Assembly (NCBI RefSeq): GCF_004784475.1
Contig: NZ_SRRT01000002.1
Location: 744,001 to 808,000 of the forward strand
DNA length: 64,000 nucleotides
Direction: 5' to 3'
DNA from: Streptomyces bauhiniae
GTDB lineage: Bacteria > Actinomycetota > Actinomycetes > Streptomycetales > Streptomycetaceae
Of this stretch, positions 17,640 through 26,479 are shown piece after piece (the stretch's first letter is position 1; every line of letters begins with the position of its first letter). A program made the position numbers and the translations under genes. The notes under the pieces are model-generated. The model did not search any database. It saw only the letters and a program-made list of their open reading frames with translations, and was not told where the DNA came from.

Positions 17640-18641
17640 ATGAGCGCCCTCGCGTTGTCCGTGCTGCTGTCCTTCGTCTCCGCCGTCGCGTACGCGGGCG
17701 GTGCCGTCGTGCAGGAGCGCGTCGCGGACTCCTGCTCCGGTGAGCGGTTCGCGCCGCTGCGCAGGCCGGGGTGGTGGGCGGCACTCGGGCTGAACGGCCT
17801 CGGCGGGGTGCTGCACGTCGTGGCGCTGGCCTTCGGCCCGCTGAGCCTGGTCCAGCCGCTGGGCGCGCTGACCATCGTGTTCGCGCTGCCCATGGCGGCG
17901 CTGTTCGTCGGCCGCAAGGCCGGGACGACCGCGTGGCGCGGCGCGGTGATGGCGACGGCCGGGCTCGCGGGCCTGCTCTCGCTGGTCGGCGCCTCCGACG
18001 CGGGCTCGCTGGGCCCGGCGCAGCGGACGGCGCTGGCGCTGGTGACGGGCGGTGCGATCGTCGCGCTGATGGTGGCCGCGCGGGCCGCGCACCGGCACCC
18101 GGCGGTACGCAGCGTGCTGCTGGCGACCGGCGCGGGCGCCGCGTTCGGCATGTCCTCGGTGTTCACCAAGACGGTCGCCGTCGACTGGAGCGCGGGCGCC
18201 GGCCTCGCCGGACTGCCGTCCCTCGGGGTGATCGCCGTGCTCTCGGCGGCCGGGGTGTTCCTCTCCCAGTCGGCCTACCGGGACGGCGGACTCGCCGCGC
18301 CCCTGGCCACGCTGACCGTGGTCAACCCGGTGCTGGCCGCCGTCGTCGGCATCGTCCTGTTCGGCGAGACCTTCCGCCACGGCACCACGGGCACGGTCCT
18401 GGCGCTGGGCTGCGCGGTGGTGACGGGCGGCGGGCTGATCCTGCTGACGACGGAGCGGCTGGGCGGACCGGCGGCCCGGAAGCCCCCTGCGGACACCGGG
18501 CGCGTACCGGGGGCGAGGTGGCCGGTGGACCCGTCCGCCCCGGTGCTCACGTCGGTGGACGCCGAGCCCGTAGCGGAGGGGGCCGACGGGGACACCCCCG
18601 CCGACCCCCGCTCCCTGCCCGATGTCCCCTTGTGCGCCTGA
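17640..18641 (+). CDS. DMT-family (EamA-like) membrane transporter
   Basis: A 333-aa polytopic protein with about nine to ten hydrophobic segments starting at residue 1 (MSALALSVLLSFVSAVAYAG). It has the internal duplication of the drug/metabolite transporter superfamily, and GPLSLVQPLGALTIVFALPM is typical. A disordered, Pro/Asp-rich tail of about 50 residues follows the last helix. Substrate unknown. The ATG at 17640 follows GAGGGA. It converges with the peptidase gene, with stop codons only three bases apart. Confidence 0.85.
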   Translation: MSALALSVLLSFVSAVAYAGGAVVQERVADSCSGERFAPLRRPGWWAALGLNGLGGVLHVVALAFGPLSLVQPLGALTIVFALPMAALFVGRKAGTTAWRGAVMATAGLAGLLSLVGASDAGSLGPAQRTALALVTGGAIVALMVAARAAHRHPAVRSVLLATGAGAAFGMSSVFTKTVAVDWSAGAGLAGLPSLGVIAVLSAAGVFLSQSAYRDGGLAAPLATLTVVNPVLAAVVGIVLFGETFRHGTTGTVLALGCAVVTGGGLILLTTERLGGPAARKPPADTGRVPGARWPVDPSAPVLTSVDAEPVAEGADGDTPADPRSLPDVPLCA

Positions 18642-18644
18642 CCG

Positions 18645-19877
<1,233 letters not shown>

Positions 19878-20137
19878 TCAGGAGGGGCAAAAGTAAGCGC
19901 CGGGAACAGGCCAGGACAAGAGCGGAATCCGGCCTGTCATGGGTTCAAGTGGCTGAGGACGGGCGTTGGTTGAGGTCGGAGCTTTCCGGCAGCCCGTGAA
20001 GTGAGCCGGGACGGGTATGTCGTCCGTACCTGTACCTGGCGAGCCGGATGTGCGCTCGCCGGGGCGGCGCGACAGGATGGGCCGCAGGGCCCCCACCGAC
20101 GGAGCCGCAGCAACGACGCAGCTAGGGAGCAGGCGGT

Positions 20138-21577
20138 ATGAGCACACACGCGCAGATCGGCGTCACGGGCCTGGCGGTCATGGGCCGCAACCTCGCCCGG
20201 AACTTCGCGCGCAACGGCTATACGGTCGCCGTCCACAACCGCACGGCGTCGAAGACGCGCGAGCTGGTGGAGGAGTTCGGGGGCGAGGGCGAGTTCGTCC
20301 CGGCCGAGACCGCCAAGGAGTTCGTGGAGTCGCTGGAGCGGCCGCGCCGACTGGTGATCATGGTGAAGGCGGGTGAGCCGACGGACGCGGTGATCGAGGA
20401 GTTCGCGCCGCTGCTGGAGCCCGGCGACATGATCATCGACGGGGGCAACGCGCACTTCGCGGACACCCGGCGCCGGGAGCGGGACCTGCGCGAGCAGGGC
20501 ATCCACTTCGTCGGCACCGGCATCTCCGGCGGCGAGGAGGGCGCGCTGCACGGGCCGAGCATCATGCCGGGCGGCTCGGTGGAGTCGTACGACTCGCTGG
20601 GGCCGATGCTGGAGAAGATCTCCGCCAAGGCGGACGACGGGGCGCCCTGTGTGACGCACGTGGGTCCCGACGGCGCCGGGCACTTCGTGAAGATGGTGCA
20701 CAACGGCATCGAGTACGCCGACATGCAACTCATCGGCGAGGCATACCAGTTGCTGCGCGATGTCGCCGGGTACTCGCCCGCCGAGATCGCGGACATCTTC
20801 CGTACCTGGAACCAGGGGCGGCTGGACTCCTACCTGATCGAGATCACCGCCGAGGTGCTGTCCCACGTGGACGCGGAGACCGGCAAGCCGTTCGTCGACG
20901 TGGTGGTCGACCAGGCCGAGCAGAAGGGCACCGGCCGCTGGACCGTGCAGATCGCCCTCGACCTCGGCGTACCGGTCTCCGCCATCGCCGAGGCCGTCTT
21001 CGCCCGCTCCGTATCCGGCCACGCGGAGCTGCGCGAGGCATCCCGGCATCTCGCCGGCCCCTCCGCCCGCACCCTCGGCAAGGAGGAGGCGGCGGCCTTC
21101 GCCGACCAGGTCGAGCAGGCGCTGTACGCCTCGAAGATCGTCTCCTACACCCAGGGCTTCCACCAGATCGCCACCGGCAGCGAGGAGTACGACTGGGACA
21201 TCGACCTCGGCAAGGTCGCCGCGATCTGGCGCGGCGGCTGCATCATCCGCGCCGCCTTCCTCGACCGCATCACCCGGGCCTACGAGGCCCAGCCCGGCCT
21301 CCCCAGCCTGCTGGCCGACGAGGGCTTCGCCGACGAGATCGCCGCCGCCCAGGACGACTGGCGCAGCGTCATCGCCACCGCCGTCGCCCAGGGCGTCCCC
21401 ACGCCCGCCTTCGCCGCCACCCTCGCCTACTACGACTCCCTGCGCGCCCCCCGCCTCCCCGCGGCCCTCACCCAGGGTCAGCGCGACTACTTCGGCGCCC
21501 ACACCTACCACCGCACCGACCGCGACGGCGCCTTCCACACCCTCTGGGGCGGCGACCGCGCCGAAGTCAGCGCCTGA
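20138..21577 (+). CDS. gnd: 6-phosphogluconate dehydrogenase, decarboxylating
   Basis: A 479-aa enzyme converting 6-phosphogluconate to ribulose-5-phosphate and CO2 with NADP+, in the oxidative pentose-phosphate pathway. It has the N-terminal cofactor loop GLAVMGRNLARNFARNGY, the substrate loop GISGGEEGALHGPSIMPGG and the catalytic Lys in GHFVKMVHNGIEYADMQ. The all-helical C-terminal domain ends YFGAHTYHRTD. Full length for the family. The ATG follows GGGAGC. It converges with enolase across a shared terminator. Confidence 0.95.
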   Translation: MSTHAQIGVTGLAVMGRNLARNFARNGYTVAVHNRTASKTRELVEEFGGEGEFVPAETAKEFVESLERPRRLVIMVKAGEPTDAVIEEFAPLLEPGDMIIDGGNAHFADTRRRERDLREQGIHFVGTGISGGEEGALHGPSIMPGGSVESYDSLGPMLEKISAKADDGAPCVTHVGPDGAGHFVKMVHNGIEYADMQLIGEAYQLLRDVAGYSPAEIADIFRTWNQGRLDSYLIEITAEVLSHVDAETGKPFVDVVVDQAEQKGTGRWTVQIALDLGVPVSAIAEAVFARSVSGHAELREASRHLAGPSARTLGKEEAAAFADQVEQALYASKIVSYTQGFHQIATGSEEYDWDIDLGKVAAIWRGGCIIRAAFLDRITRAYEAQPGLPSLLADEGFADEIAAAQDDWRSVIATAVAQGVPTPAFAATLAYYDSLRAPRLPAALTQGQRDYFGAHTYHRTDRDGAFHTLWGGDRAEVSA

Positions 21578-21620
21578 CGGCCAGGAGCCCCCGTGGGCGG
21601 GGGTACTCGCCGAACAACAT

Positions 21621-21656
21621 GAAGGCTCGGGACAGACAGCTCCGTCCCGAGCCTTC
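21621..21656. terminator. Bidirectional terminator between gnd and enolase
   Basis: GAAGGCTCGGGAC at 21621-21633 pairs perfectly with GTCCCGAGCCTTC at 21644-21656 around a 10-nt loop. It lies between convergent genes. A second weaker C5/G5 hairpin precedes it near 21588-21606. Confidence 0.85.
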
Positions 21657-21681
21657 GGCGGCGCGGGTGTGCAGCCCCGCG

Positions 21682-22971
21682 TCAGGCCGTGCGGGCATCG
21701 AGCCAGGGCAGGCCGAAGGGAAGTTCGGGGTTCTCGTCCGCGATCTCGATCAACCGGTTGTACTTGGCGATTCGTTCGCCGCGGGCGGGGGCTCCGGACT
21801 TGATCTGGCCGCAGCCCGAGCCGACCGCGAGGTCCGCGATGAAGGAGTCCTCGGTCTCGCCGGAGCGGTGGGAGACCATCTGGGTGTAGCCCGCGTCCCG
21901 GCAGACCCGCATGGCGTCGAGGGTCTCGGTGACCGTGCCGATCTGGTTGACCTTGATGAGTGCGGAGTTGGCGACCTTCCGGCCGACTGCCTCGCTGATG
22001 ATGACGGGGTTGGTGACGAAGATGTCGTCGCCCATGATCTGGATGCGGTCGCCGAGGCGGGCGGTGAGGCGGACCCAGCCGTCCCAGTCGTCCTCGGCGA
22101 GACCGTCCTCGATGGACCACACCGGGAAACGCTCGGTGATCTCCTCGTAGCGGTCGATGAGCCGGTCGCTGGTCAGGGCCTCGCCCGCCACCCGGTACCG
22201 GCCGTCCGGCTCCCGGAACTCGCTGGCGGCCGGGTCCAGCGCGATCGCGACACCGTCCCTGCCGGGGGTGTAGCCGGCGTCCGTGATCGCGTCGACCAGG
22301 AACCGCAGCACGTTCTCGGGGTCGTCGAGGGCAGGGGCGAACCCGCCTTCGTCGCCCAGGCCGGTGGTATACCCCTCGGTGGCCAGGCGGGATTTGAGGC
22401 GCGCGTACACCTCGGCTCCGGCCCGGACGGCTTCGGGCAGGTCCGGGGCGCCGAGCGGCGCGAGCATGAACTCCTGGAAGTCCAGGCTGTTGGCGGCGTG
22501 CGCACCGCCGTTGACGACGTTGAAGTGGGGCACCGGCAGAGTCGGGCGGGTCCCCGCGGCCCGCGCGATGTACTGCCACAGCGGCAGTCCGGCGACGGCG
22601 GCCTCGGCGCGCCAGGCGGCGAGAGAGACTCCGACGACGGCGTTCGCGCCGAGACGGGACTTGGTTCCGGTGCCGTCCAGTTCGATCAGTGCCCGGTCGA
22701 GGTCGGCGGCGGAGGCGAAGGTCCGGCCGGTCACGGCACCGGCGATCTCACCGTTCACGTGGGCGACCGCGCTCCGCACGCCCTGGCCGCCGTACCGGGT
22801 CCGGTCGCCGTCGCGCAGCTCGACGGCCTCGCGGGTGCCGGTGGAGGCGCCGGAGGGCACCCCGGCGCGGACGCGGATGCCGTCGGCGGTGGTGAGCGTG
22901 ACGGCGAGGGTGGGCCGGGCGCGGGAGTCCAGGATCTCCGCGGCGTGCAGCCGGTCGATCTTCAGGGTCAT
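21682..22971 (-). CDS. eno: Enolase (phosphopyruvate hydratase), probably a paralogue
   Basis: A 429-aa enzyme interconverting 2-phosphoglycerate and phosphoenolpyruvate. Family motifs are intact: PSGASTGTREAVELRDGD, GDDIFVTNP, KVNQIGTVTETLDA and the SHRSGETEDSFIADLAVG signature. Met1-T-L-K-I-D-R-L is preceded by GAGGAG, which fixes the start at 22971. Housekeeping eno in Streptomyces normally lies by cell-division genes such as divIC. This copy lies by gnd and a pyrophosphatase-like gene instead, so it is more likely a second, conditionally used enolase (inference). Confidence 0.92.
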   Translation of the reverse strand: MTLKIDRLHAAEILDSRARPTLAVTLTTADGIRVRAGVPSGASTGTREAVELRDGDRTRYGGQGVRSAVAHVNGEIAGAVTGRTFASAADLDRALIELDGTGTKSRLGANAVVGVSLAAWRAEAAVAGLPLWQYIARAAGTRPTLPVPHFNVVNGGAHAANSLDFQEFMLAPLGAPDLPEAVRAGAEVYARLKSRLATEGYTTGLGDEGGFAPALDDPENVLRFLVDAITDAGYTPGRDGVAIALDPAASEFREPDGRYRVAGEALTSDRLIDRYEEITERFPVWSIEDGLAEDDWDGWVRLTARLGDRIQIMGDDIFVTNPVIISEAVGRKVANSALIKVNQIGTVTETLDAMRVCRDAGYTQMVSHRSGETEDSFIADLAVGSGCGQIKSGAPARGERIAKYNRLIEIADENPELPFGLPWLDARTA

Positions 22972-23484
22972 GCGCTTCTCCTCGGGAATGTCGGGAGCGC
23001 CTCCTGGCCGTGGCGCGGGTGTTCTCCATGCGGTCGAAGGCGGTGATGTCTTCCAGGCCCTGTGCGTCCGCGTAGCGCGGGTCGTGGGCGGGGGGCATCT
23101 CTCACGCGGCCGGGCGGCGGGACGGGGGGGTGCGGGGTCGCGGGTGCGGGCATGGCTCCTCCTGGTCACATCCGTAGGACCAGGGACCGTCAGCGGCGGA
23201 ATGCCGCGGTTGCGGTGAGCCCCATCACCGGCGCGCTCTGCGCACTCGTACGCTGCCCGGCGAAGGGCCGAAGCAGACCTTCAGGGTACGCCGGAGCGGC
23301 GTCGCGCGCCGCAGCGTGCCACGACCCGTCCGCCAGGACCCCGTGCCGGGCCGCGGGTACTCTGGAAGGGCGCGAGGCGCCCGGCGATGGACCCCGCCGG
23401 GGCCACCCGTTCGAGGGTGGCCGATCCGCCGCACCGGCCGATGGTTCCTGCCCAGCCCGCCAACGGGAGACCTGGGAGGCCACC
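22972..23484. other. Gap upstream of enolase with possible decayed reading frames
   Basis: No intact gene is seen. On the minus strand an ATG at 23153 has an excellent AGGAGG site, but its frame soon becomes Arg/Pro-rich nonsense and stops. A second minus-strand ATG at 23098 opens with a protein-like stretch (YADAQGLEDITAFDRMENTR) before running into the enolase gene. A run of seven Gs near 23125 lies between them. The pattern fits a small or eroded leader gene ahead of enolase. The promoter for enolase must also lie here. Confidence 0.45.
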
Positions 23485-23715
23485 ATGTTTGCCGCCGCTT
23501 CGTCGCATGCGGGCGCGCAACTCGCTTGTTCTGCGCGTCTGTTCGTCTCGACCTGGCTGCGCAATGGCCTGACCGCGCCCTCATGGGCGCCCCTCGCTGG
23601 CATTCCCCCACAGGTCCGGGTGCTGGGACCGCAGCGGAGCCCGACCGAGCCCCGGGCACGCCTCCGCGTGATGCTGCTGCCCACCCTTGCCGGCTCACCT
23701 GGGAGGTCGCGGTGA
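23485..23715 (+). CDS. Hypothetical protein (76 aa), doubtful, coupled to next gene
   Basis: The ATG at 23485 follows TGGGAGG at good spacing. The stop TGA (23713-23715) overlaps the ATG of the pyrophosphatase-like gene as TGATG, a common coupling arrangement. The product is short, has no recognisable domain, and its composition (Arg/Pro-rich second half) is not strongly protein-like. The ribosome-site sequence CCTGGGAGG is repeated ahead of both genes. It is kept because of the start and stop contexts only. Confidence 0.3.
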   Translation: MFAAASSHAGAQLACSARLFVSTWLRNGLTAPSWAPLAGIPPQVRVLGPQRSPTEPRARLRVMLLPTLAGSPGRSR

Positions 23716-24209
23716 TGGAATGCGTGATCGTGGTGGCCGCGACGATCGGCTCGCCGTTCGCCCCCGCCGACGAGTCGGACGGGTACGCGCTGATGAGCGC
23801 GGGCTCAATCCGGGTGACGGGTTACCCGGTCGGGGCGGGTGCCGTGGCCGGCACTCTCACCGACGGCAGCAACCCGGTGGACGCCCTGCTGCTCATGGAG
23901 GAACCCGCGCTGCCGGGCCAGGAAATCCAGGCACGGCCGGTCGCCCTGCTGCACACCCTGGTGGACGGCCTGCCACGGATCGAGGTGCTGTGTGTGCCGG
24001 CGCACGACGCCAACTTCGCCTCCCTGACCGATGTCGCGGCCCTGCGCGCCTGGCATGCCGACGAGGGCACCCTGGCCACCGTGCTGCACCGGCTGGAGCG
24101 GGGGCATCGCTGGCGCATCACGGAATTCGAGGAGGCACCGGCGGCGGAGAAATTCCTGGCCGAGGCACGCCACTGCCACGAGGGCCTGACCTGGCGGAAG
24201 GAACAGTGA
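23715..24209 (+). CDS. Diverged inorganic pyrophosphatase family protein
   Basis: A 164-aa protein whose core aligns with soluble family I pyrophosphatases. GYPVGAGAVAGTLTDGSNPV followed by DALLLMEEPALPG parallels the family's [30 protein letters not shown], and VLCVPAHDANF parallels VLCVPASDPR. However, the Tyr of YGF is absent. The metal-binding DGDPLD reads DGSNPVD, so one central Asp has become Asn. The N-terminal ligand region is also unlike the family. It may bind pyrophosphate weakly or have a new role. The start is ATG 23715 (GTG 23712 possible). It converges with the membrane-protein gene. Confidence 0.7.
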   Translation: MECVIVVAATIGSPFAPADESDGYALMSAGSIRVTGYPVGAGAVAGTLTDGSNPVDALLLMEEPALPGQEIQARPVALLHTLVDGLPRIEVLCVPAHDANFASLTDVAALRAWHADEGTLATVLHRLERGHRWRITEFEEAPAAEKFLAEARHCHEGLTWRKEQ

Positions 24210-24230
24210 CAGTGTCGATGTGCGGTCCGC

Positions 24231-24776
24231 TCATGTGATGTGCAGCCATACGCCGATCCAGATGACGGCTACTCCACCACTTCCCAGTACCGCCGCCCAG
24301 CGCACCGGGCTGCCGGCGAACAGGTGGCCGAGCGCGGCACCCAGGGCCGCCAGGGCGACGACGGCCAGCACGGCCACGATCCACGACAGGCCCGGCAGTG
24401 CCGCACCGACGAGCAGCGGCACCGTCGCCCCGGTGAAGCTCGCGGTGCAGGCGATGGCAGTGGCCAGCAGCGAGCGGGCGGTGGCGAGCCTGCCGAGCCG
24501 GGTGGTGGCCAGTTGCCCGCGCCGGGTCAGGTTCAACTGCCGTGAGGCGCGCATCAGATAGGCGCGGCGGTCGGCGTAATCGGCCACGAAGACCGCGAAC
24601 GCGGCGGTCGTCAGCGCCACCAGACCCACCCGTACCGCGAGCGAGGCGGTGACCGGCGCACCCGAGCCGACCAGGGAGGCCGCGGCGAGGGTGAGCGCGT
24701 TGAGCAGGCCGTCCACCAGCCCGAGGACGAGTGGCAGCGTGGACCCTGCGGCGATCGTGCGCAACCGCCGGCTCAT
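24231..24776 (-). CDS. Integral membrane protein, VIT1/CCC1-like
   Basis: A 181-aa hydrophobic protein with about five membrane segments. The first segment, LVLGLVDGLLNALTLAAASL, resembles the N-terminal helix of VIT1/CCC1 iron/manganese transporters (DG motif in a helix). The cytoplasmic loop YADRRAYLMRASRQLNL and the C-terminal helix pair fit loosely. The start overlaps the DUF211 stop by four bases (ATGA), so the two are translated together. Assignment to metal transport is tentative. Confidence 0.65.
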   Translation of the reverse strand: MSRRLRTIAAGSTLPLVLGLVDGLLNALTLAAASLVGSGAPVTASLAVRVGLVALTTAAFAVFVADYADRRAYLMRASRQLNLTRRGQLATTRLGRLATARSLLATAIACTASFTGATVPLLVGAALPGLSWIVAVLAVVALAALGAALGHLFAGSPVRWAAVLGSGGVAVIWIGVWLHIT

Positions 24777-25057
24777 CGCGACCGTGGCTTGTTCTCCAGC
24801 GTGTACGTGCCGGCCACGACCTCGTCGATGCTGTGCACCACCGCACCGGTCCGGTCGATGGCGTGAATCAGTCGCTCCACGTCGATTCCGTCGCCCTCCA
24901 CGGTCACGTTCGTACCGACGGTCTCGATGTCGATCTCGGTGACCGCGATGTTGACGGCCTCCACTCCCGCCACGTCCTCGATGACGAGGGCGAGGTGGAT
25001 CAGGTCGGGTTCACTGACCGTCTTGTCCACGTCGAGAACCAGTCTGCGTACGGGCAT
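24773..25057 (-). CDS. DUF211 domain protein
   Basis: A 94-aa soluble protein that is entirely a DUF211 domain: VRRLVLDVDKTVSEPDLIHL, then VNIAVTEIDIETVGTNVTVE and a C-terminal TGAVVHSIDEVVAG. DUF211 has a ferredoxin-like alpha/beta fold, is common in archaea and some actinobacteria, and often sits beside a membrane-protein gene. Its function is unknown. The ATG at 25057 has a perfect GAGGGAG site. The overlap with the downstream membrane protein suggests the two form one module, perhaps a soluble regulator of a transporter. Confidence 0.85.
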   Translation of the reverse strand: MPVRRLVLDVDKTVSEPDLIHLALVIEDVAGVEAVNIAVTEIDIETVGTNVTVEGDGIDVERLIHAIDRTGAVVHSIDEVVAGTYTLENKPRSR

Positions 25058-25253
25058 CGCGGACTCCCTCATTTCGCGGCCGGCAGCCCCGTGTCATCCA
25101 CTCTCATGATGCGTCGGACGTCCGAGTCCAGCCACGCGTCACCAGAGAAAGCCGTGACGGCCGGGGTCTCCCCCAGCCGTCACGGCTCCGCATGATCGCT
25201 CACTCGAGCCGGAGCCCGGCCGTCGGCTCCGGTCGATGTCCGCCTCGTAGCCT

Positions 25254-25499
25254 TCAGCGGCTCAGCGGGGGACCCGGCTCCGGGCTCGGCACGGGTTCCG
25301 GGCCCGGTGGGATGGGCGACGGGGCGGGGCCAGGGGGCACCGGACCCGGCGCGGGCGGACCGGGGGCCGGAGGCGTGGGGCCCGGTCCAGGGGGTGTGGG
25401 CTCGGGGGCCGGGTCCGGGGGTGGTACCGGGGTGGGGTACGGGTCCGGTGGGGTGGGGCCGGGTGCCGGGGGGACTGGGTCGGGGTTCGGCTGGGTCAT
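25254..25499 (-). CDS. Proline-rich small protein (81 aa)
   Basis: The ATG follows GGAG at six bases. Nearly half of the residues are Pro, arranged in PxP, GPxPP and DPxP steps from residue 3 to the end (QPNPDPVPPAPGPTPPD at the start). It has no signal peptide, so an extended cytoplasmic polyproline rod is expected. Repetitive GGGTCC/GGGGCC DNA underlies it and could expand or contract. Translating such runs would need EF-P. No function is recognised. Confidence 0.55.
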   Translation of the reverse strand: MTQPNPDPVPPAPGPTPPDPYPTPVPPPDPAPEPTPPGPGPTPPAPGPPAPGPVPPGPAPSPIPPGPEPVPSPEPGPPLSR

Positions 25500-25578
25500 G
25501 ACTGCCTCCGTGCGGTCGCCGGACTTCGTGGTGACCACCTCCCGACTACCCGCCGTACCCCACCCCACTCCCCCGCGA

Positions 25579-25908
25579 TCAGCGCCGCACCCGCTCCTTG
25601 GCGGCAGCGACCAGCGCGGGATCGGCGGCGGGAGCCTCGTCGGGATGCCGCTCGGCCCAGGTGACGACGTACGGGCACAACGGCGCGACCGCCACACCCT
25701 CCCGCCCGGCAAGCGCGTACAGCTCACGGGCGAGCGCCCCCGCGATGCCCTTGCCCTCGTGGGCGGGCTCCACGATCGTGTGAACGGGAACCAGGGCGCG
25801 CGCGGGCGAGTCCAGCACGAAGTACTCGATGTGCCCGACGACTTCACCCCCGGCGACGGCCTCAAGCCGGCCCGCCGCCCGGTCGTCACGAATCTCGACA
25901 CCACTCAT
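25579..25908 (-). CDS. Short GNAT-like N-acetyltransferase (YjdJ type)
   Basis: A 109-aa minimal acetyltransferase. VGHIEYFVLDSPARALVPVHT is followed by the acetyl-CoA loop HEGKGIAGALARELYALA and the APLCPYVVTWAERHPD end. This is the compact Gcn5-related subgroup represented by YjdJ/human NATD1. The substrate is unknown. A GTG two codons upstream (25914) has better spacing to GGAG and may be the true start. It lies 31 bp downstream of panD on the same strand. Confidence 0.82.
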   Translation of the reverse strand: MSGVEIRDDRAAGRLEAVAGGEVVGHIEYFVLDSPARALVPVHTIVEPAHEGKGIAGALARELYALAGREGVAVAPLCPYVVTWAERHPDEAPAADPALVAAAKERVRR

Positions 25909-25939
25909 GGGCACGCACGCTCCTGGTCGTCGTCCACGG

Positions 25940-26359
25940 TCAGGCCGACACGGCCTGCGGACTGCGCTGCTGATCGGAACCGGGCACCGGCTCGGACGCA
26001 TCCGCCCCGAGAGCCACGATCCGGTTGCCCTCATCCACATGGACAACCCTGGGCTTCAGCTCCCGCGCCTCGGCGTCGGAGACCTGAGCGTAACTGATGA
26101 TGATCACCAGATCCCCGGGCTGCACGAGATGCGCCGCGGCCCCATTGATCCCGACCACCCCGGACCCACGCTCACCCTCGATGACGTACGTCTCCAGCCG
26201 GGCCCCATTGGTCACATCCACGATGTGCACAAGCTCCCCCGGCAGCAGATCAGCCGCCTCCAGCAGCTCGGCGTCGATCGTCACCGATCCCACGTAGTGC
26301 AGGTCGGCCTGGGTGACGGTGGCACGGTGGATCTTGGATTTGAACATGGTGCGCAGCAT
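25940..26359 (-). CDS. panD: Aspartate 1-decarboxylase proenzyme
   Basis: A 139-aa pyruvoyl enzyme making beta-alanine from aspartate for pantothenate and coenzyme A. It opens [20 protein letters not shown]. The self-processing Gly-Ser site is intact in HYVGSVTID, where Ser becomes the pyruvoyl group. The conserved Tyr/Lys/Thr surroundings and [16 protein letters not shown] are present. The family is usually about 115-140 aa, and the tail past residue 118 is disordered. The ATG has GGAG seven bases upstream. panB and panC are not nearby, as is usual when panD stands alone in Streptomyces. Confidence 0.95.
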   Translation of the reverse strand: MLRTMFKSKIHRATVTQADLHYVGSVTIDAELLEAADLLPGELVHIVDVTNGARLETYVIEGERGSGVVGINGAAAHLVQPGDLVIIISYAQVSDAEARELKPRVVHVDEGNRIVALGADASEPVPGSDQQRSPQAVSA

Positions 26360-26479
26360 CGAAGTACTCCGAAATCTAGGCTCCCTGCCTGCGTTTTCGC
26401 AGGTCAAGTGCAACGTGGCTATTTTACAGCGAGGGGTCGGCCTTGAGGAATGACACTGATCACTTGCCCACGCAGGGGG

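Noticed and set aside
23160..23200. DevR/OsdR-like box (GGACC...GGGACC) near the enolase leader
   Set aside because: The half-sites are not arranged as an inverted pair with the expected spacing, so the resemblance is too weak to annotate.
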